Positions 19,954 to 28,400 of a stretch of DNA of 64,000 nucleotides are shown one piece after another. The translations under genes were made by a program, and so were the position numbers. Position 1 is the stretch's first letter. Every line of letters starts with the position of its first letter. This DNA comes from Pararge aegeria (taxonomy: Eukaryota; Arthropoda; Insecta; Lepidoptera; Nymphalidae), in contig NC_053187.1 in NCBI RefSeq assembly GCF_905163445.1, positions 1,240,001 through 1,304,000 of the forward strand, read 5' to 3'. Under the pieces are notes generated by a model that ran no database searches, had not been told where the DNA came from, and saw only the letters and a program-made list of their open reading frames with translations.

Positions 19954-20095
19954 CAGTGGCGTGCACTTCATACATGCAAAAAGCGCTGCCTACCCTAACA
20001 TTTTCAAATAACTGACAGCGGAAGAGGATTTCGCCATTTTATGCCATTTTACTTTTTTATGCTTACCCTGGTCCAAATTCCTGTGCACGCCACTG
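19954..20095 (+). mobile_element. hAT-like MITE F, first of a tandem pair
   Basis: 142 bp, terminal inverted repeats CAGTGGCGTGCA ... TGCACGCCACTG. Flanked by the 8-bp target duplication ACTACAAC at 19946-19953 and 20096-20103. It has the CTTCATACATGCAAAAAGCG internal variant. No coding capacity. Confidence 0.92.
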
Positions 20096-20103
20096 ACTAC
20101 AAC

Positions 20104-20241
20104 CAGTGGCGTGTATAGAGGGTATGCACAGATGATATAAAATGAAGAAATCTCCGATAAGAGTTCTAAAGTACTTAAGGATAGGCATTGTAAGAGTTAT
20201 AAAAACCCTACCCTTAAGTTATTAAAGCTCCTACGCCACTG
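20104..20241 (+). mobile_element. hAT-like MITE F, second of a tandem pair
   Basis: 138 bp, CAGTGGCGTG ... CTACGCCACTG, with the longer-family interior CTTAAGGATAGGCATTGTAA and CCCTACCCTTAAG. Flanked by ACTACAAC at 20096-20103 and 20242-20249, so the middle duplication is shared with the first element. Confidence 0.92.
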
Positions 20242-20294
20242 ACTACAACCTATTATTTTTTATACCTGATCTATTATTTATTATTATTTATTTA

Positions 20295-20410
20295 TTTTTA
20301 TTTATACTCTTTATTTGTACACCACTCAGAAAAACGAGACAAAAAAAGAACAAACACATGAAGAATGAAGCAGGATACAAAAGGCGGCCTTAATACCGCC
20401 GCGTAATTAG
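20295..20410 (-). mobile_element. LINE 3' UTR (repeat H), shared with 43545-43645
   Basis: Minus strand: AAGGCCGCCTTTTGTATCCT, GCTTCATTCTTCATGTGTTT, GTTCTTTTTTTGTCTCGTTT and GTACAAATAAAGAGTATAAA with an AAATAAA tail. The polyadenylation-like end suggests a LINE 3' UTR. Confidence 0.65.
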
Positions 20411-20820
20411 AGGTATCAAAAACCTACCTACTATTCCAAATGTAACTGTTTGAGGGTTTAACAGGGTTTTAATTACAATTGCTTTCGATAATTACTATAG
20501 ACATTAGACAATATATGAGAAATGTAATGTGAAATGCAAATAAATTGAAATTGAGAGAGCCCCTACGAAATAAAAAAAACGCAAATCGGTCAGCCAACAA
20601 ATCGGTGTAATCGGAATAATAATTTGAAATTCCGTTGAAAATACGATGAGAATTTATTCATAGGCGTTTCTTGCTGGCGTACGGAACCATAAAAAAAATA
20701 AATCATAAAAGTTCTTTTGTTTTGCTTACTTTAAATTAAGACCAGTGATGTTATTATGTGTGATAAGTTAATAAATGAAATTAAGAAATAGAGGATAAGT
20801 TTTTGGCACGTCTTTTTGGA
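20411..20820. other. no gene recognised
   Basis: AT-rich, unclassified. Confidence 0.4.
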
Positions 20821-20824
20821 TATC

Positions 20825-20965
20825 ATGGTCAGTCAGGCAGAAGCCTCACACCAGACCAAACCATACCAAATTCAAATATTATAAAATCCCAAACTGCCTC
20901 TGCCAGAAATCAAACCCCGGGACCTCCCATATAACTCCTCAGCGCTCACCGCCGCGCCATGCAGA
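20825..20965 (-). mobile_element. SINE-C 5' half
   Basis: Minus strand: ATGGCGCGGCGGTGAGCGCT head, GGAGGTCCCGGGGTTTGATT B-box region, TCTGGCAGAGGCAGTTTGGG, GGTTTGGTCTGGTGTGAGGC. The body stops at the GGCTTC region. Confidence 0.82.
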
Positions 20966-21320
20966 TTGCAAAGTTATTTTAAGCAATACTTAAAGTAGTT
21001 GCAAAAAGAAACACATAAGTACTAAAGACCTTTACGGGAACACAGCTGAAAATATTTTGCCAAAATGCCCAAAATGGGCGTCGAAATCTGCAATCCCAAA
21101 CATGAGAATAAAGTCACAAATCGACGATTAAAAACCGTACGGCCGCCGATGCTGCAATCTTTATCAGGGATGCCTATTTTTTTTATTAAACTACTAGTTA
21201 TCTTTAACAATCACATCTGTTGCTTGCAACTCTCTTGGGAAGTCATTCCAAGTCTATTCACCTGTTCAAACATCTCTTAAAAAATTTTATCTATGTAATT
21301 ATTTATTGTATAAGTTTATG
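20966..21320. other. no gene recognised
   Basis: Short open frames on both strands (21022-21280) overlap each other and have no splice context. Confidence 0.35.
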
Positions 21321-21322
21321 AC

Positions 21323-21535
21323 TAAATAAAAAAATAAATAAATATACTACGACAATACACACACCGCCATCTAGTCCGACTGATGAGGAATAAATACTTA
21401 TTATATACATATAAACACCCAGACACTGAAAAACATTCATGTTCATGACAGAAACATTTTCCAGTTGTGGGAATCGAACCCAGGGCTTTGGACTCAGTAA
21501 GCAGGGTCGCTGCCCACTGCGCTAGTCGGCCGTCT
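21323..21535 (-). mobile_element. SINE-A with internal deletion
   Basis: Minus: head ACGGCCGACTAGCGCAGTGG, B box GGGTTCGATTCCCACAACTG, then the tail. The segment between CATCAGTC and CTAGATGGCG is missing, removing the CCATAACACAAGC-GCTTAC core. Confidence 0.9.
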
Positions 21536-21616
21536 GAAATCATATATAAATCTATTCAAATAAGGCCATAGCGCTTGGGAGGTCACCAGTCTAGATCAGT
21601 CTAGAAGACATAACTT

Positions 21617-21880
21617 AAATAAATAAATAAATATACTACGACAATACACACATCGCCATCCAGCCCCAAAGTAAGCATAGCTTGTGTTATGGGTACTGAG
21701 ATGACTGATGAATAATTATAATATGAATAATATACATAAATACTTATTATATATAGATAAACACCCAGACACTGAAAAACATTCATGTTCATCACACAAA
21801 CATTGTCCAGTTGTGGGAATCGAACCCACGGCCTTGGCTCGGAAAGCAGGGTCGCTGCCCACTGCGCCAATCGGCCGTCA
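21617..21880 (-). mobile_element. full-length SINE-A
   Basis: Complete minus copy from TGACGGCCGATTGGCGCAGT to the TAGTATATTTATTTATTTAT tail. It directly abuts a SINE-B head. Confidence 0.92.
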
Positions 21881-21965
21881 AAAGTTACAGGCGTGCTGGG
21901 ATTCGAACTCAGCCCCCCGAGAGTGAAACCGAATTACTAACCACTAGGCTATCACCGCTTTTCAG
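21881..21965 (-). mobile_element. SINE-B tRNA-like head
   Basis: Minus: GCGGTGATAGCCTAGTGGTT, AGTAATTCGGTTTCACTCTC, GGGGGGCTGAGTTCGAATCC, CAGCACGCC. Both internal promoter boxes are well preserved. It ends exactly at the SINE-A. Confidence 0.85.
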
Positions 21966-22034
21966 GTGTTGGATTGGCAATGGTAAAACCAGACCAGAGA
22001 AATAAACAAGCAATAAGAAAATAAATAAAATAAA

Positions 22035-22125
22035 TAAATCTCATAAGGAACTTTTTATAGTCAATTCTTCAACTTAAAACTAAGGCTACGAGGGTTCCGA
22101 ATTCGCCCTGTTCTAAGGTAATGTA
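22035..22125 (-). mobile_element. LINE-A 3' UTR fragment
   Basis: CTTAAAACTAAGGCTACGAG, GGTTCCGAATTCGCCCTG and TTCTAAGG are LINE-A 3' UTR in minus orientation. Confidence 0.65.
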
Positions 22126-22254
22126 AGGTAAGTCTATGGTATACCTAATTTACCAACGTAGATAAGGTAGCGCAAGGTTGAAATATAATTATTTACCTAC
22201 CCCCGTTTGGAAGAAAGTTTTCAATACCATGAATTTTTTTATTTAAAGTATTAA

Positions 22255-22400
22255 TTGACGGTCCAGCAGACTGCCTGCCCGATGGTAGTCGGAAAACCAA
22301 AGAAAAACAGTGCAAGGTATGCAAGGAACACGACCTACAAATTGCCTCTCTATGTCAATCAACCTGACGCGTGGCATGTATTAAAAAAAATAATGACAGT
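22255..22400 (+). mobile_element. repeat E 5' part
   Basis: TTGACGGTCCAGCAGACTGC, CTGCCCGATGGTAGTCGGAA, GGTATGCAAGGAACACGACC and TATGTCAATCAACCTGACGC belong to repeat E; the distal part is missing. Confidence 0.75.
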
Positions 22401-22504
22401 GCATAGTCAGTACATATTTGAAAATTTAATGTACGTTCATAAAAACATTTCAAAATAAAGAAAAAATGTCACATTTTTTATAATAATTTAAACATTAGAA
22501 GTAA

Positions 22505-22976
22505 GAATAAACTTACAGTGCAATATATTAGGTTACATAAAATTCATAATTCGTTTAAAGGAAATTGCATACAATTTTACAATAAACAACCCATTGACAT
22601 ATTGGAGACGTCTCTTAAAAAGTTCAAAGTTTGTTTTAAACGTAAGCTTATAAAAAAATCCTATTATAGTATAAAGGACTACGTAATCGATAAAAAAGCT
22701 TGGGTGTGAATTATTGCTCTAACCAACTCTTCTAATAATTTTAAATGACATTGTGAGATGGTGATAACAAAAAAAAACACCAGGCTAAGTTTGTTGTGGG
22801 CTTCTTCTTAGACCAGGACGCGTTTGGAATTCTCGTAGCTTTAGTGTTAAGTTTTCGAATGTGTTTATCTCCATCATCTCACTACCGTGTAATTCTTATG
22901 TACGCATCAAACGTGCCACCTATGGGCCTACTTGAATAAAGATATTTTTGACTTTGACTTTGACTTTATTTACACT
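22505..22976 (+). pseudogene. LINE-A 3' end with last 60 codons of the ORF
   Basis: The open frame ending TGA at 22709 reads LKKFKVCFKRKLIKKSYYSI then KDYVIDKKAWV, the basic C-terminus of a LINE reverse transcriptase ORF. The LINE-A 3' UTR follows (GAGATGGTGATAAC, CACCAGGCTAAGTTTGTTGT, GGACGCGTTTGGAA, GCATCAAACGTGCCACCTAT) and then the TTTTTGACTTTGACTTTGAC tail, complete to the 3' end. 5' truncated, as is usual for LINEs. Confidence 0.85.
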
Positions 22977-23073
22977 GGTATCCACGCCCTTTTACCAGAA
23001 ACTCACAGCAATTATGCTTGGCTGCAGTAAACCCCCTGCGAGCTAGGTCACAAAAAATACTACTACTTCTGAA

Positions 23074-23552
23074 GCGGTGATAACCTTGTGGGTAAAGTTT
23101 CAGCTTCGCACGCACCTTTTGTTATGTGCGTTTGAAGCAATTAAAATATAACTTGCTTCATCGGTGATGGCAGACATCGGGAGGAAACCTTTATGCCTGA
23201 GAGTCCTCAAAATTGTCCTCAAAGGTGTGTGGAGTCCACCAACAAAAACTGTGATAGCGCGGTGGACTAGGGCTTAAACACTTCTCATTGTCAGTCGATT
23301 GGCGCAGTGGACAGCGACTCTGCTTTCTGAGTCAAATGCTGTGGGTTCCCAAAGCTGGAAAATGTGTGTTTGATGAACATGAATGTTTTTCAGTGTCAGG
23401 GTGTTTATCGGTATATTCTAAGTAGTTATGCATATTATTCACAAAAATGTTCAGTCATCTTAGTACACAAGCAACGCTTACTTTGGGGTAATATATTTAT
23501 TTATTTAATTAATTGTGGGAGGAGTCCCGTGCTCTGTAGTGGGCCGGTAATA
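23074..23552 (+). mobile_element. SINE-B interrupted by a SINE-A
   Basis: Head GCGGTGATAACCTTGTGGGT, body through GCGGTGGACTAGGGCTTAAA and CTTCTCATTG at 23290. It resumes at 23516 with TGGGAGGAGTCCCGTGCTCT, GTAGTGGGCCGGTAATAATA. The two parts join seamlessly when 23291-23515 is removed. Confidence 0.88.
23291..23511 (+). mobile_element. SINE-A nested in SINE-B
   Basis: Head CAGTCGATTGGCGCAGTGGA, decayed B box (GTGGGTTCCCAAAGCTGG), ending CGCTTACTTTGGGGTAATAT. ATTG flanks it on both sides (23287-23290, 23512-23515), a short target duplication. Several deletions. Confidence 0.88.
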
Positions 23553-23554
23553 AT

Positions 23555-23764
23555 AATAAATAAATATACTACGACAATACACACATCGCCCCCTAGCCCC
23601 AAAGTAAGCGTAGCTTGTGTTATGGGTACTAAGATGACTGATGAATATTTTTATGAATTATATATACATAAATACTTAGAAAATACATATAAACACCCAG
23701 AGACTGAAAAACACTTATGCTCCTCACACAAACATTTTCCAGTTGTGGGAATCGAACCCAATGG
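23555..23764 (-). mobile_element. SINE-A lacking the head
   Basis: Minus copy with tail TAGTATATTTATTTATTATT, GGGGGCGATGTGTGTATTGT and GGGTTCGATTCCCACAACTG. It stops at the B box, so the A box is missing. Confidence 0.88.
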
Positions 23765-23884
23765 GACGATATGATGAATCCAACACCTTGGAACCCCGAC
23801 ATTTATCATTCCTTCGTGTTATTGCACACATCGCCACTTAAGTTTAGCAAACCTATTCAAAAAGGCATCTAGACTGGTGACCTC

Positions 23885-24185
23885 CATGGCGCATTGGTCA
23901 ACTTTGGTCTAATGAGTCGGAAGTAGGGACCACTTGGTAATTTATTTATGCAGAGTTTTCTCTGTTCTGTTCTGGTGAAGGCTTCGGCCGGGGCTAGTTA
24001 CCGACAAAGATTTAGCATACCGGTACAATGCCGCACAGAATGGTAGTATGGGTTGCCATACAGGCAGTACTAACAGGTTAACCCGTTACCATCTTAGACT
24101 GCATTAGGTGAGATTGCAAGAGATAAATGGTAGTTTATTAGTGGGCCGATTATGGGTTGATGAAGATGATGATGATGATGATGAC
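23885..24185 (+). mobile_element. SINE-C copy with GATGAT tail
   Basis: TGGCGCATTGGTCAACTTTG (decayed A box), GTTTTCTCTGTTCTGTTCTG, GAAGGCTTCGGCCGGGGCTA, ACCGGTACAATGCCGCACAG, CCCGTTACCATCTTAGACTG, GTGAGATTGCAAGAG. Then a SINE-B-type end GTGGGCCGATTATGGGTTGA with (GAT)n, so it is either chimeric or two abutting pieces. Confidence 0.78.
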
Positions 24186-24234
24186 TCCTTAAATGCAGAT
24201 GCAGACTTAAGGAGATGTCACTAGTTCAAGAGCG

Positions 24235-24580
24235 ATTCAAGTAAGTCGTAAGTGCCAGCCCTGCCTCCCATACCAGTTTGTTTACGCTGCGACGTAGTAG
24301 AGGGGCACGGGGCGCGGGACGGGGGGCGGAATTCCACTACGACTCGTACGTCTGATGGGTCGCGTTTTTTCGCCGCATTCGGGTCTCCTTTTGATTCGCT
24401 CGGTTTTTTCTCCTCGCCCAGTATGGCGAGGCGACTCCGTAAACAGTTATACTCGCGAGGCAACCCCGCGGATTGTTTTTGAAGCGGTCGCCGCGTGGTG
24501 TGCGTGTGCGCAGGCGTTTATTGTCCGTTCGTGGAATTGAGGTGCGCGCGCGCATTGGTTTGCTTAAGGGCCCTCCTAAG
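24235..24580. promoter_or_regulatory. CpG-rich island, possible promoter or 5' exon
   Basis: The most CpG-dense stretch in the window: GGGGCACGGGGCGCGGGACG, CGGTCGCCGCGTGGTGTGCG, GAGGTGCGCGCGCGCATTGG. None of the repeat families is present. Overlapping open frames exist on both strands, none with clear splice borders or homology. CpG-rich islands in insect introns often mark transcription starts, so this could be an alternative or main vn start or another gene's first exon; direction unknown. Confidence 0.3.
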
Positions 24581-25199
24581 TATATTTAAAACTGAATTCC
24601 TAAAGAAGGAGGTTATTAGTTCGATACGTATGTTTGTTTCAGCGTTGTTGATTATCAGTATATCAGTTATAAAGCTACAAAACGCAAGCTTTTAGTAAAA
24701 TAGTAAAATTTATTGTCATGAAATATTTTATAAACAAATCATTTTTTTTCACTTCTAACGGTTGAAAGTTCGGTACTATAAATAGGTACCAGCTGAAAAA
24801 TTTTGAAGACAAAGAAATACTTGCGTAATTAGTGAATTTTTATTATTCATGTAGGTCATTGTATATTCTATAAAAAGTAAAAGTGTATTTACTTTATATT
24901 TATATTAGTTGAATCTATTATTTTACTTGCATAATTGCGGTATATCTTAACTTTATATATATATATATATATATATTAAGTTAAGTTATTTTTTTTGTCG
25001 CATCTATTTTCACTGGCATCTCTGTATTTTCCTCGCATATTTCACTTGAAAGACAGGCCCTTATTCTGGATCTCTGATTGTCATTGGTTTTAAAGTTGTT
25101 TTTAGTTTTTAAGTTTTCGCTGGGGCGCTATGCTTTGATTCGCTTAATCTGGGTGGTTCATTGTCTGGACAGAGGTTCCATATTAGCGAGGTACTTTTT
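24581..25199. other. AT-rich DNA with TA microsatellite
   Basis: (TA)n at about 24954-24977. Otherwise no feature recognised. Confidence 0.5.
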
Positions 25200-25315
25200 T
25201 ACTCGCTTAATCCCGACCTGGGTATTTGATTGGTAAAGCTTAAATTGATTTAGAGAGTTCGAATCCCGGCACGCACATCTAACCTTTGCGAGTTACGAGC
25301 AACTATCTTTAGCAG
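25200..25315 (+). mobile_element. SINE-B head, decayed
   Basis: GAGTTCGAATCCCGGCACGC (B box) followed by ACATCTAACCTTTGCGAGTT. The A box is degenerate. Confidence 0.5.
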
Positions 25316-25904
25316 CAAATTATTTATTTTTAGATTTTTTAAACAAATTTGTCCGGATCTGTTTAAAAAATCGCGTAAGAGCAGTTTATATACCCGGGCT
25401 TAAAATTATGCTATCTCCAGAATGTAAAATTTTCAAAAGATCGTCGGTTTTGTATCTAAGCCCTGAGCATTTTCGGTATATGAAGTATCCCGAAAAGCAA
25501 AAATAAACTAGTAGTACAGTTTACTAAGCTAAACAATATTGGTAATTTATTCAATTGTATCCTATTTTGTAAAAAAAAATTTGTCACCTCTAAATAAGTT
25601 AAATTTATACAAAAACATGAGCTGATATTGAGTTATAGTGAGAGTATTGTAGCAGTATTTATTTTTTAGCTTTTCAAGGGAAACAAACAGTACTATTACA
25701 CATAAGAGTAAAGCTGTATTTTTTATCACGTATCTACCTAAACCAATGAAGTTTCCACAGCTTAGTTATACATAAACGATAATATTAGCCACAAATTGCT
25801 TTGGGATCAACAACCAAGCGATAATAACATTAAAAACTAAATTTATTAAAAAAACTTCAAAGAGCTTATCATACTTATTTTTCCATAATTATTTTTCTAA
25901 AAGT
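25316..25904. other. no gene recognised
   Basis: AT-rich. TAGCTTTTCAAGG-AAACAAACAGTACTATTACACATAA at about 25667-25705 recurs at 30578-30615, so an old dispersed element is present. Confidence 0.45.
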
Positions 25905-26045
25905 GTTTTCTAAAAGTGAATTAAGAGATTACATAAACGATAAGAAGCTCGGGTTTGAGTTGTTCTAACTGCAAAGCTAAGTTGTAGTTAACAGTGAGAT
26001 GGTGATAACAAAAAAAACGGCTTAGTTTGTTGTAGGCTTCTTTTT
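25905..26045 (+). mobile_element. LINE-A fragment
   Basis: AAGAGATTACATAAACGATA-AGAAGCTCGGGTTTGAGTTG (end of ORF) and GTGAGATGGTGATAACAAAA, GGCTTAGTTTGTTGTAGGCT (3' UTR start). It stops where another LINE begins. Confidence 0.75.
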
Positions 26046-26047
26046 AG

Positions 26048-26665
26048 AGCAATGCATGTATACCATTTACCCTACCGACCCTAGCTACGGTAAAAGAACT
26101 ACAGCGCCACCACTATCGATGCCACGCCACAGGTCTGCAGCATTTCGTGGCAGTTTTAAATATCTTGCCACCAAATGCTGGAACGACATCCCACCGCCTT
26201 TTAGAAATGCCAAATCAAAGTTTTGCTTTAAAAAATTATATCGCTATTATCTACTAAACATTCAAAAATCTAATGTGGCACTATCTAACAATAATAACTA
26301 CTAAAAACTAAAAAATATTATCTGACTAACATACTTTTCCATTACTACTTAAACAAAAATGAATTTTCATCTCCTTTCCATAATGAAGTTTACTTTCTTT
26401 TATAAAGTTTATATATATATTTTTTTTTTATATGTGATTTCATAACTGGACTTCCCTCAACTAAATAGGTACTGACAGAATTCCAGCGTTTTGGGTACAT
26501 TAGTATCCGGAACATTAAGCTGAGTCAGAACCTTTTTATTGGCACGACACGTCATAGACTTGAGCTATTAATAATTAAGTACAATTTTTTTAAGTTACTC
26601 CGTATGTAAGTCTGTTTGTGTTGTTCTGGTAAATAAACAAATTCTATTCTATTCTATTCTATTTA
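26048..26665 (+). pseudogene. LINE-E ORF C-terminus with ATTCT-repeat tail
   Basis: The open frame 26056-26304 reads PRHRSAAFRGSFKYLATKCW, NDIPPPFRNAKSKFCFKKLY and YYLLNIQ before the stop. This matches the usual post-reverse-transcriptase segment of insect LINEs (aromatic/Arg-rich, 'R-G-S-F-x-Y ... C-W-N-x-I-P'). A 3' UTR of about 330 bp ends in AAATAAACAA and (ATTCT)n at 26640-26664, a short-repeat tail typical of CR1/Jockey-type elements. 5' truncated. Confidence 0.75.
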
Positions 26666-26769
26666 TTATCTTGATGACAGAAAAAAAATTTGAAATGCCC
26701 TTAAGAATAGCTCGTTATCATTTTATTGTTAGGCAATGAAGATAATTATATTAGTCAACATTAAAATTA

Positions 26770-26912
26770 AAGTTACAAGGGCCTAAAAAATGAGTTTCGG
26801 CCTGAGAATGAACCCACAACAATTCAGCCGTGTAATCTTTTTGTTACGACCATCTCACATTTAATACTAAGGTAATCAATTCCCAAGCTTTAAAGAAATC
26901 TTTTATTACAAA
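26770..26912 (-). mobile_element. LINE-A fragment, old
   Basis: Minus: AAAGCTTGGGAATTGATTAC, GTGAGATGGTCGTAACAAAA, GATTACACGGCTGAATTGTT, GTGGGTTCATTC. About 75 per cent like the others by eye. Confidence 0.6.
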
Positions 26913-27063
26913 ATTTATTGTAATAAGGTTACGTTAAATAAATTTTCGAGATGTAGAACGTCGGATTCCAATTTAAGCAGTATAATAAAACTGTGTGATA
27001 ATTGTGTAATACATAGTACGAAAAAAATACCCTGTGATGCAAAGGTAAATACAATGGCATATA

Positions 27064-27314
27064 AATAAATAATAAATAAATATACTACGAAAAACACACC
27101 ATGCCACCTAGCCCCAAAATAAGCATAGCTTGTGATATGGGTACTAAGATAGCTGTTGAATATTTTTATGAATATAATATACATAAATACTTATAACATA
27201 TACTGAAAAACCTTCATGTTCATCACACAAACATTTTTCAGTTCATGGGAATCGAACCCACAGCTTTAGACACGGAAAGCAGGGTCGCTGCCCACTGCGC
27301 CATTCGGCAGTCAA
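27064..27314 (-). mobile_element. SINE-A copy
   Basis: Minus: TGACTGCCGAATGGCGCAGT head, GTGGGTTCGATTCCCATGAA, and the TAGTATATTTATTTATTATT tail. It has a small deletion in the CAGTGTCTGGGTG region. Its head and flank are repeated at 27326-27480. Confidence 0.9.
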
Positions 27315-27325
27315 AATGTTTTTTC

Positions 27326-27480
27326 GTAGAATATACATAAATACTTATAACATACATATCAACACCTAGACACTGAACAACATTCTCTTCATCACACAAA
27401 CATTTTTCAGTTGTGGGAATCGAACCCACGGCTTTGTACACCGAAAGCGGGGTCGCTGCCCACTGCGCCATTCGGCAGTC
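27326..27480 (-). mobile_element. SINE-A head half, tandem duplicate of the preceding copy
   Basis: Head TGACTGCCGAATGGCGCAGT and flank AAAATG(T/TA)TTTTTC are almost the same as in the copy at 27064-27314, including the diagnostic CTGCCGAATGG. It stops at ATGTATATTC. Best read as a segmental tandem duplication. Confidence 0.85.
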
Positions 27481-27489
27481 AAAATGTAT

Positions 27490-27580
27490 TTTTCATGATA
27501 GTGAAATGATGGTGATACATTAATAAACTTTAAACTAAAGCTACGAGGGTTCCAATAGGGCGGCTTAGACTTTTTATAGT
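27490..27580 (-). mobile_element. LINE-A 3' UTR fragment
   Basis: GTGAAATGATGGTGATACAT, AACTTTAAACTAAAGCTACG, AGGGTTCCAATAGGGCGGC are LINE-A 3' UTR, minus. Confidence 0.65.
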
Positions 27581-27584
27581 TATT

Positions 27585-27760
27585 ATTGACGAACCAACAG
27601 AATGGTTGTCAACTGACAGTCAGTTGACAACCACCACTTATGAACAGAGCAACTTTTAGCGGAACCGGATCTACAAAGTACCGTCCGGTGTCAATGTGTT
27701 TAAGCCTGTAATTACACCAGCAATTCTGCTTGGAAGCAGTACTTCCCCGGACGAGTTATG
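27585..27760 (+). mobile_element. repeat E copy with internal palindrome
   Basis: TTGACGAACCAACAGAATGG, ACTTATGAACAGAGCAACTT, GGATCTACAAAGTACCGTCC, GTGTTTAAGCCTGTAATTAC, CAGCAATTCTGCTTGGAAGC, GTACTTCCCCGGACGAGTTA. The DNA at 27603-27633 is a perfect palindrome not seen in other copies. Confidence 0.82.
27603..27633. repeat. 15-bp-arm palindrome, 1-nt centre
   Basis: TGGTTGTCAACTGAC (27603-27617) and GTCAGTTGACAACCA (27619-27633) are perfect inverted repeats around a single A. Confidence 0.9.
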
Positions 27761-27799
27761 ATACAAAAGGCTCTATATAACATACCAATAAAAAAGTAT

Positions 27800-27903
27800 T
27801 CACGAGAAATCGCAATCGAATCGTCCGAACGTGTAGCAGTCGGCGATCTTTTGTCCATCCCCACATGGCGCGGCGATAAGCGCTCCGCAATATCCCATTC
27901 CGG
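27800..27903 (-). other. possible small terminal exon, Cys-rich
   Basis: The minus strand has an acceptor-like TACTGTCTTCAG, then 2 nt and 33 open codons to a TGA. The peptide (GMGYCGALIAAPCGDG, QKIADCYTFGRFDCDFS) has four cysteines and GC-rich codons in AT-rich DNA. It matches no family I can name; it could be an exon, a transposon piece or chance. Confidence 0.2.
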
Positions 27904-28049
27904 CTGAAGACAGTAAAAGTATCCAATTGTTTGTTTCCTCTCTTTTCTTTTATGTCTAAATTCAGACTTTCCTTATTCCGCGTAGGGCTTTGAGCAAAAA
28001 CGTTCCGGCTTACATCAATACGATCTAACTCTGTAACTTAGGTACAATT

Positions 28050-28150
28050 TTTATCGACCCCGGCGCAGTGGTAGGCGCTTTGGTTTCACTGGTTCCGGTT
28101 TCCATCCCCGGCGGGGACCAATTGGGAAATTATAATTTACTAGCGACACG
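28050..28150 (+). mobile_element. SINE-C head fragment
   Basis: CCCCGGCGCAGTGGTAGGCG, CTTTGGTTTCACTGGTTCCG, GTTTCCATCCCCGGCGGGGA. Promoter half only. Confidence 0.65.
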
Positions 28151-28400
28151 CCCCGGCTTCCTCCGGGTGCAATGTACTATACATAATTATGCATATAAGT
28201 GGGGCAGCTTGGAGTGATTAATAATATTGTGATTATGATGTCAGTGTTTGCGATGCAACTCAAGATCGCGTTTTAAAAGTAAGCGCTAAAATATGTTTGT
28301 TATTTTAAAAATATGTTACATCATATATATATACAAATCTTTGAAAGTCTTGGCTTTTCTCTAATATGCTCTTTCTATTGCTGAAAACTGCATTAAATTT

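Noticed and set aside
21601..21926. Overlapping frames of 60-100 codons on SINE-A copies (also 23364, 45058, 45773, 54762, 56270)
   Set aside because: The same peptides (MNMNVFQCLGVYLYI and similar) recur wherever SINE-A occurs; the SINE is noncoding.
24221..24555. N-terminal vn coding exon in the CpG-rich island
   Set aside because: Open frames exist on both strands, but there is no signal peptide, no donor in phase 1 and no similarity I can name. Kept only as a possible promoter.
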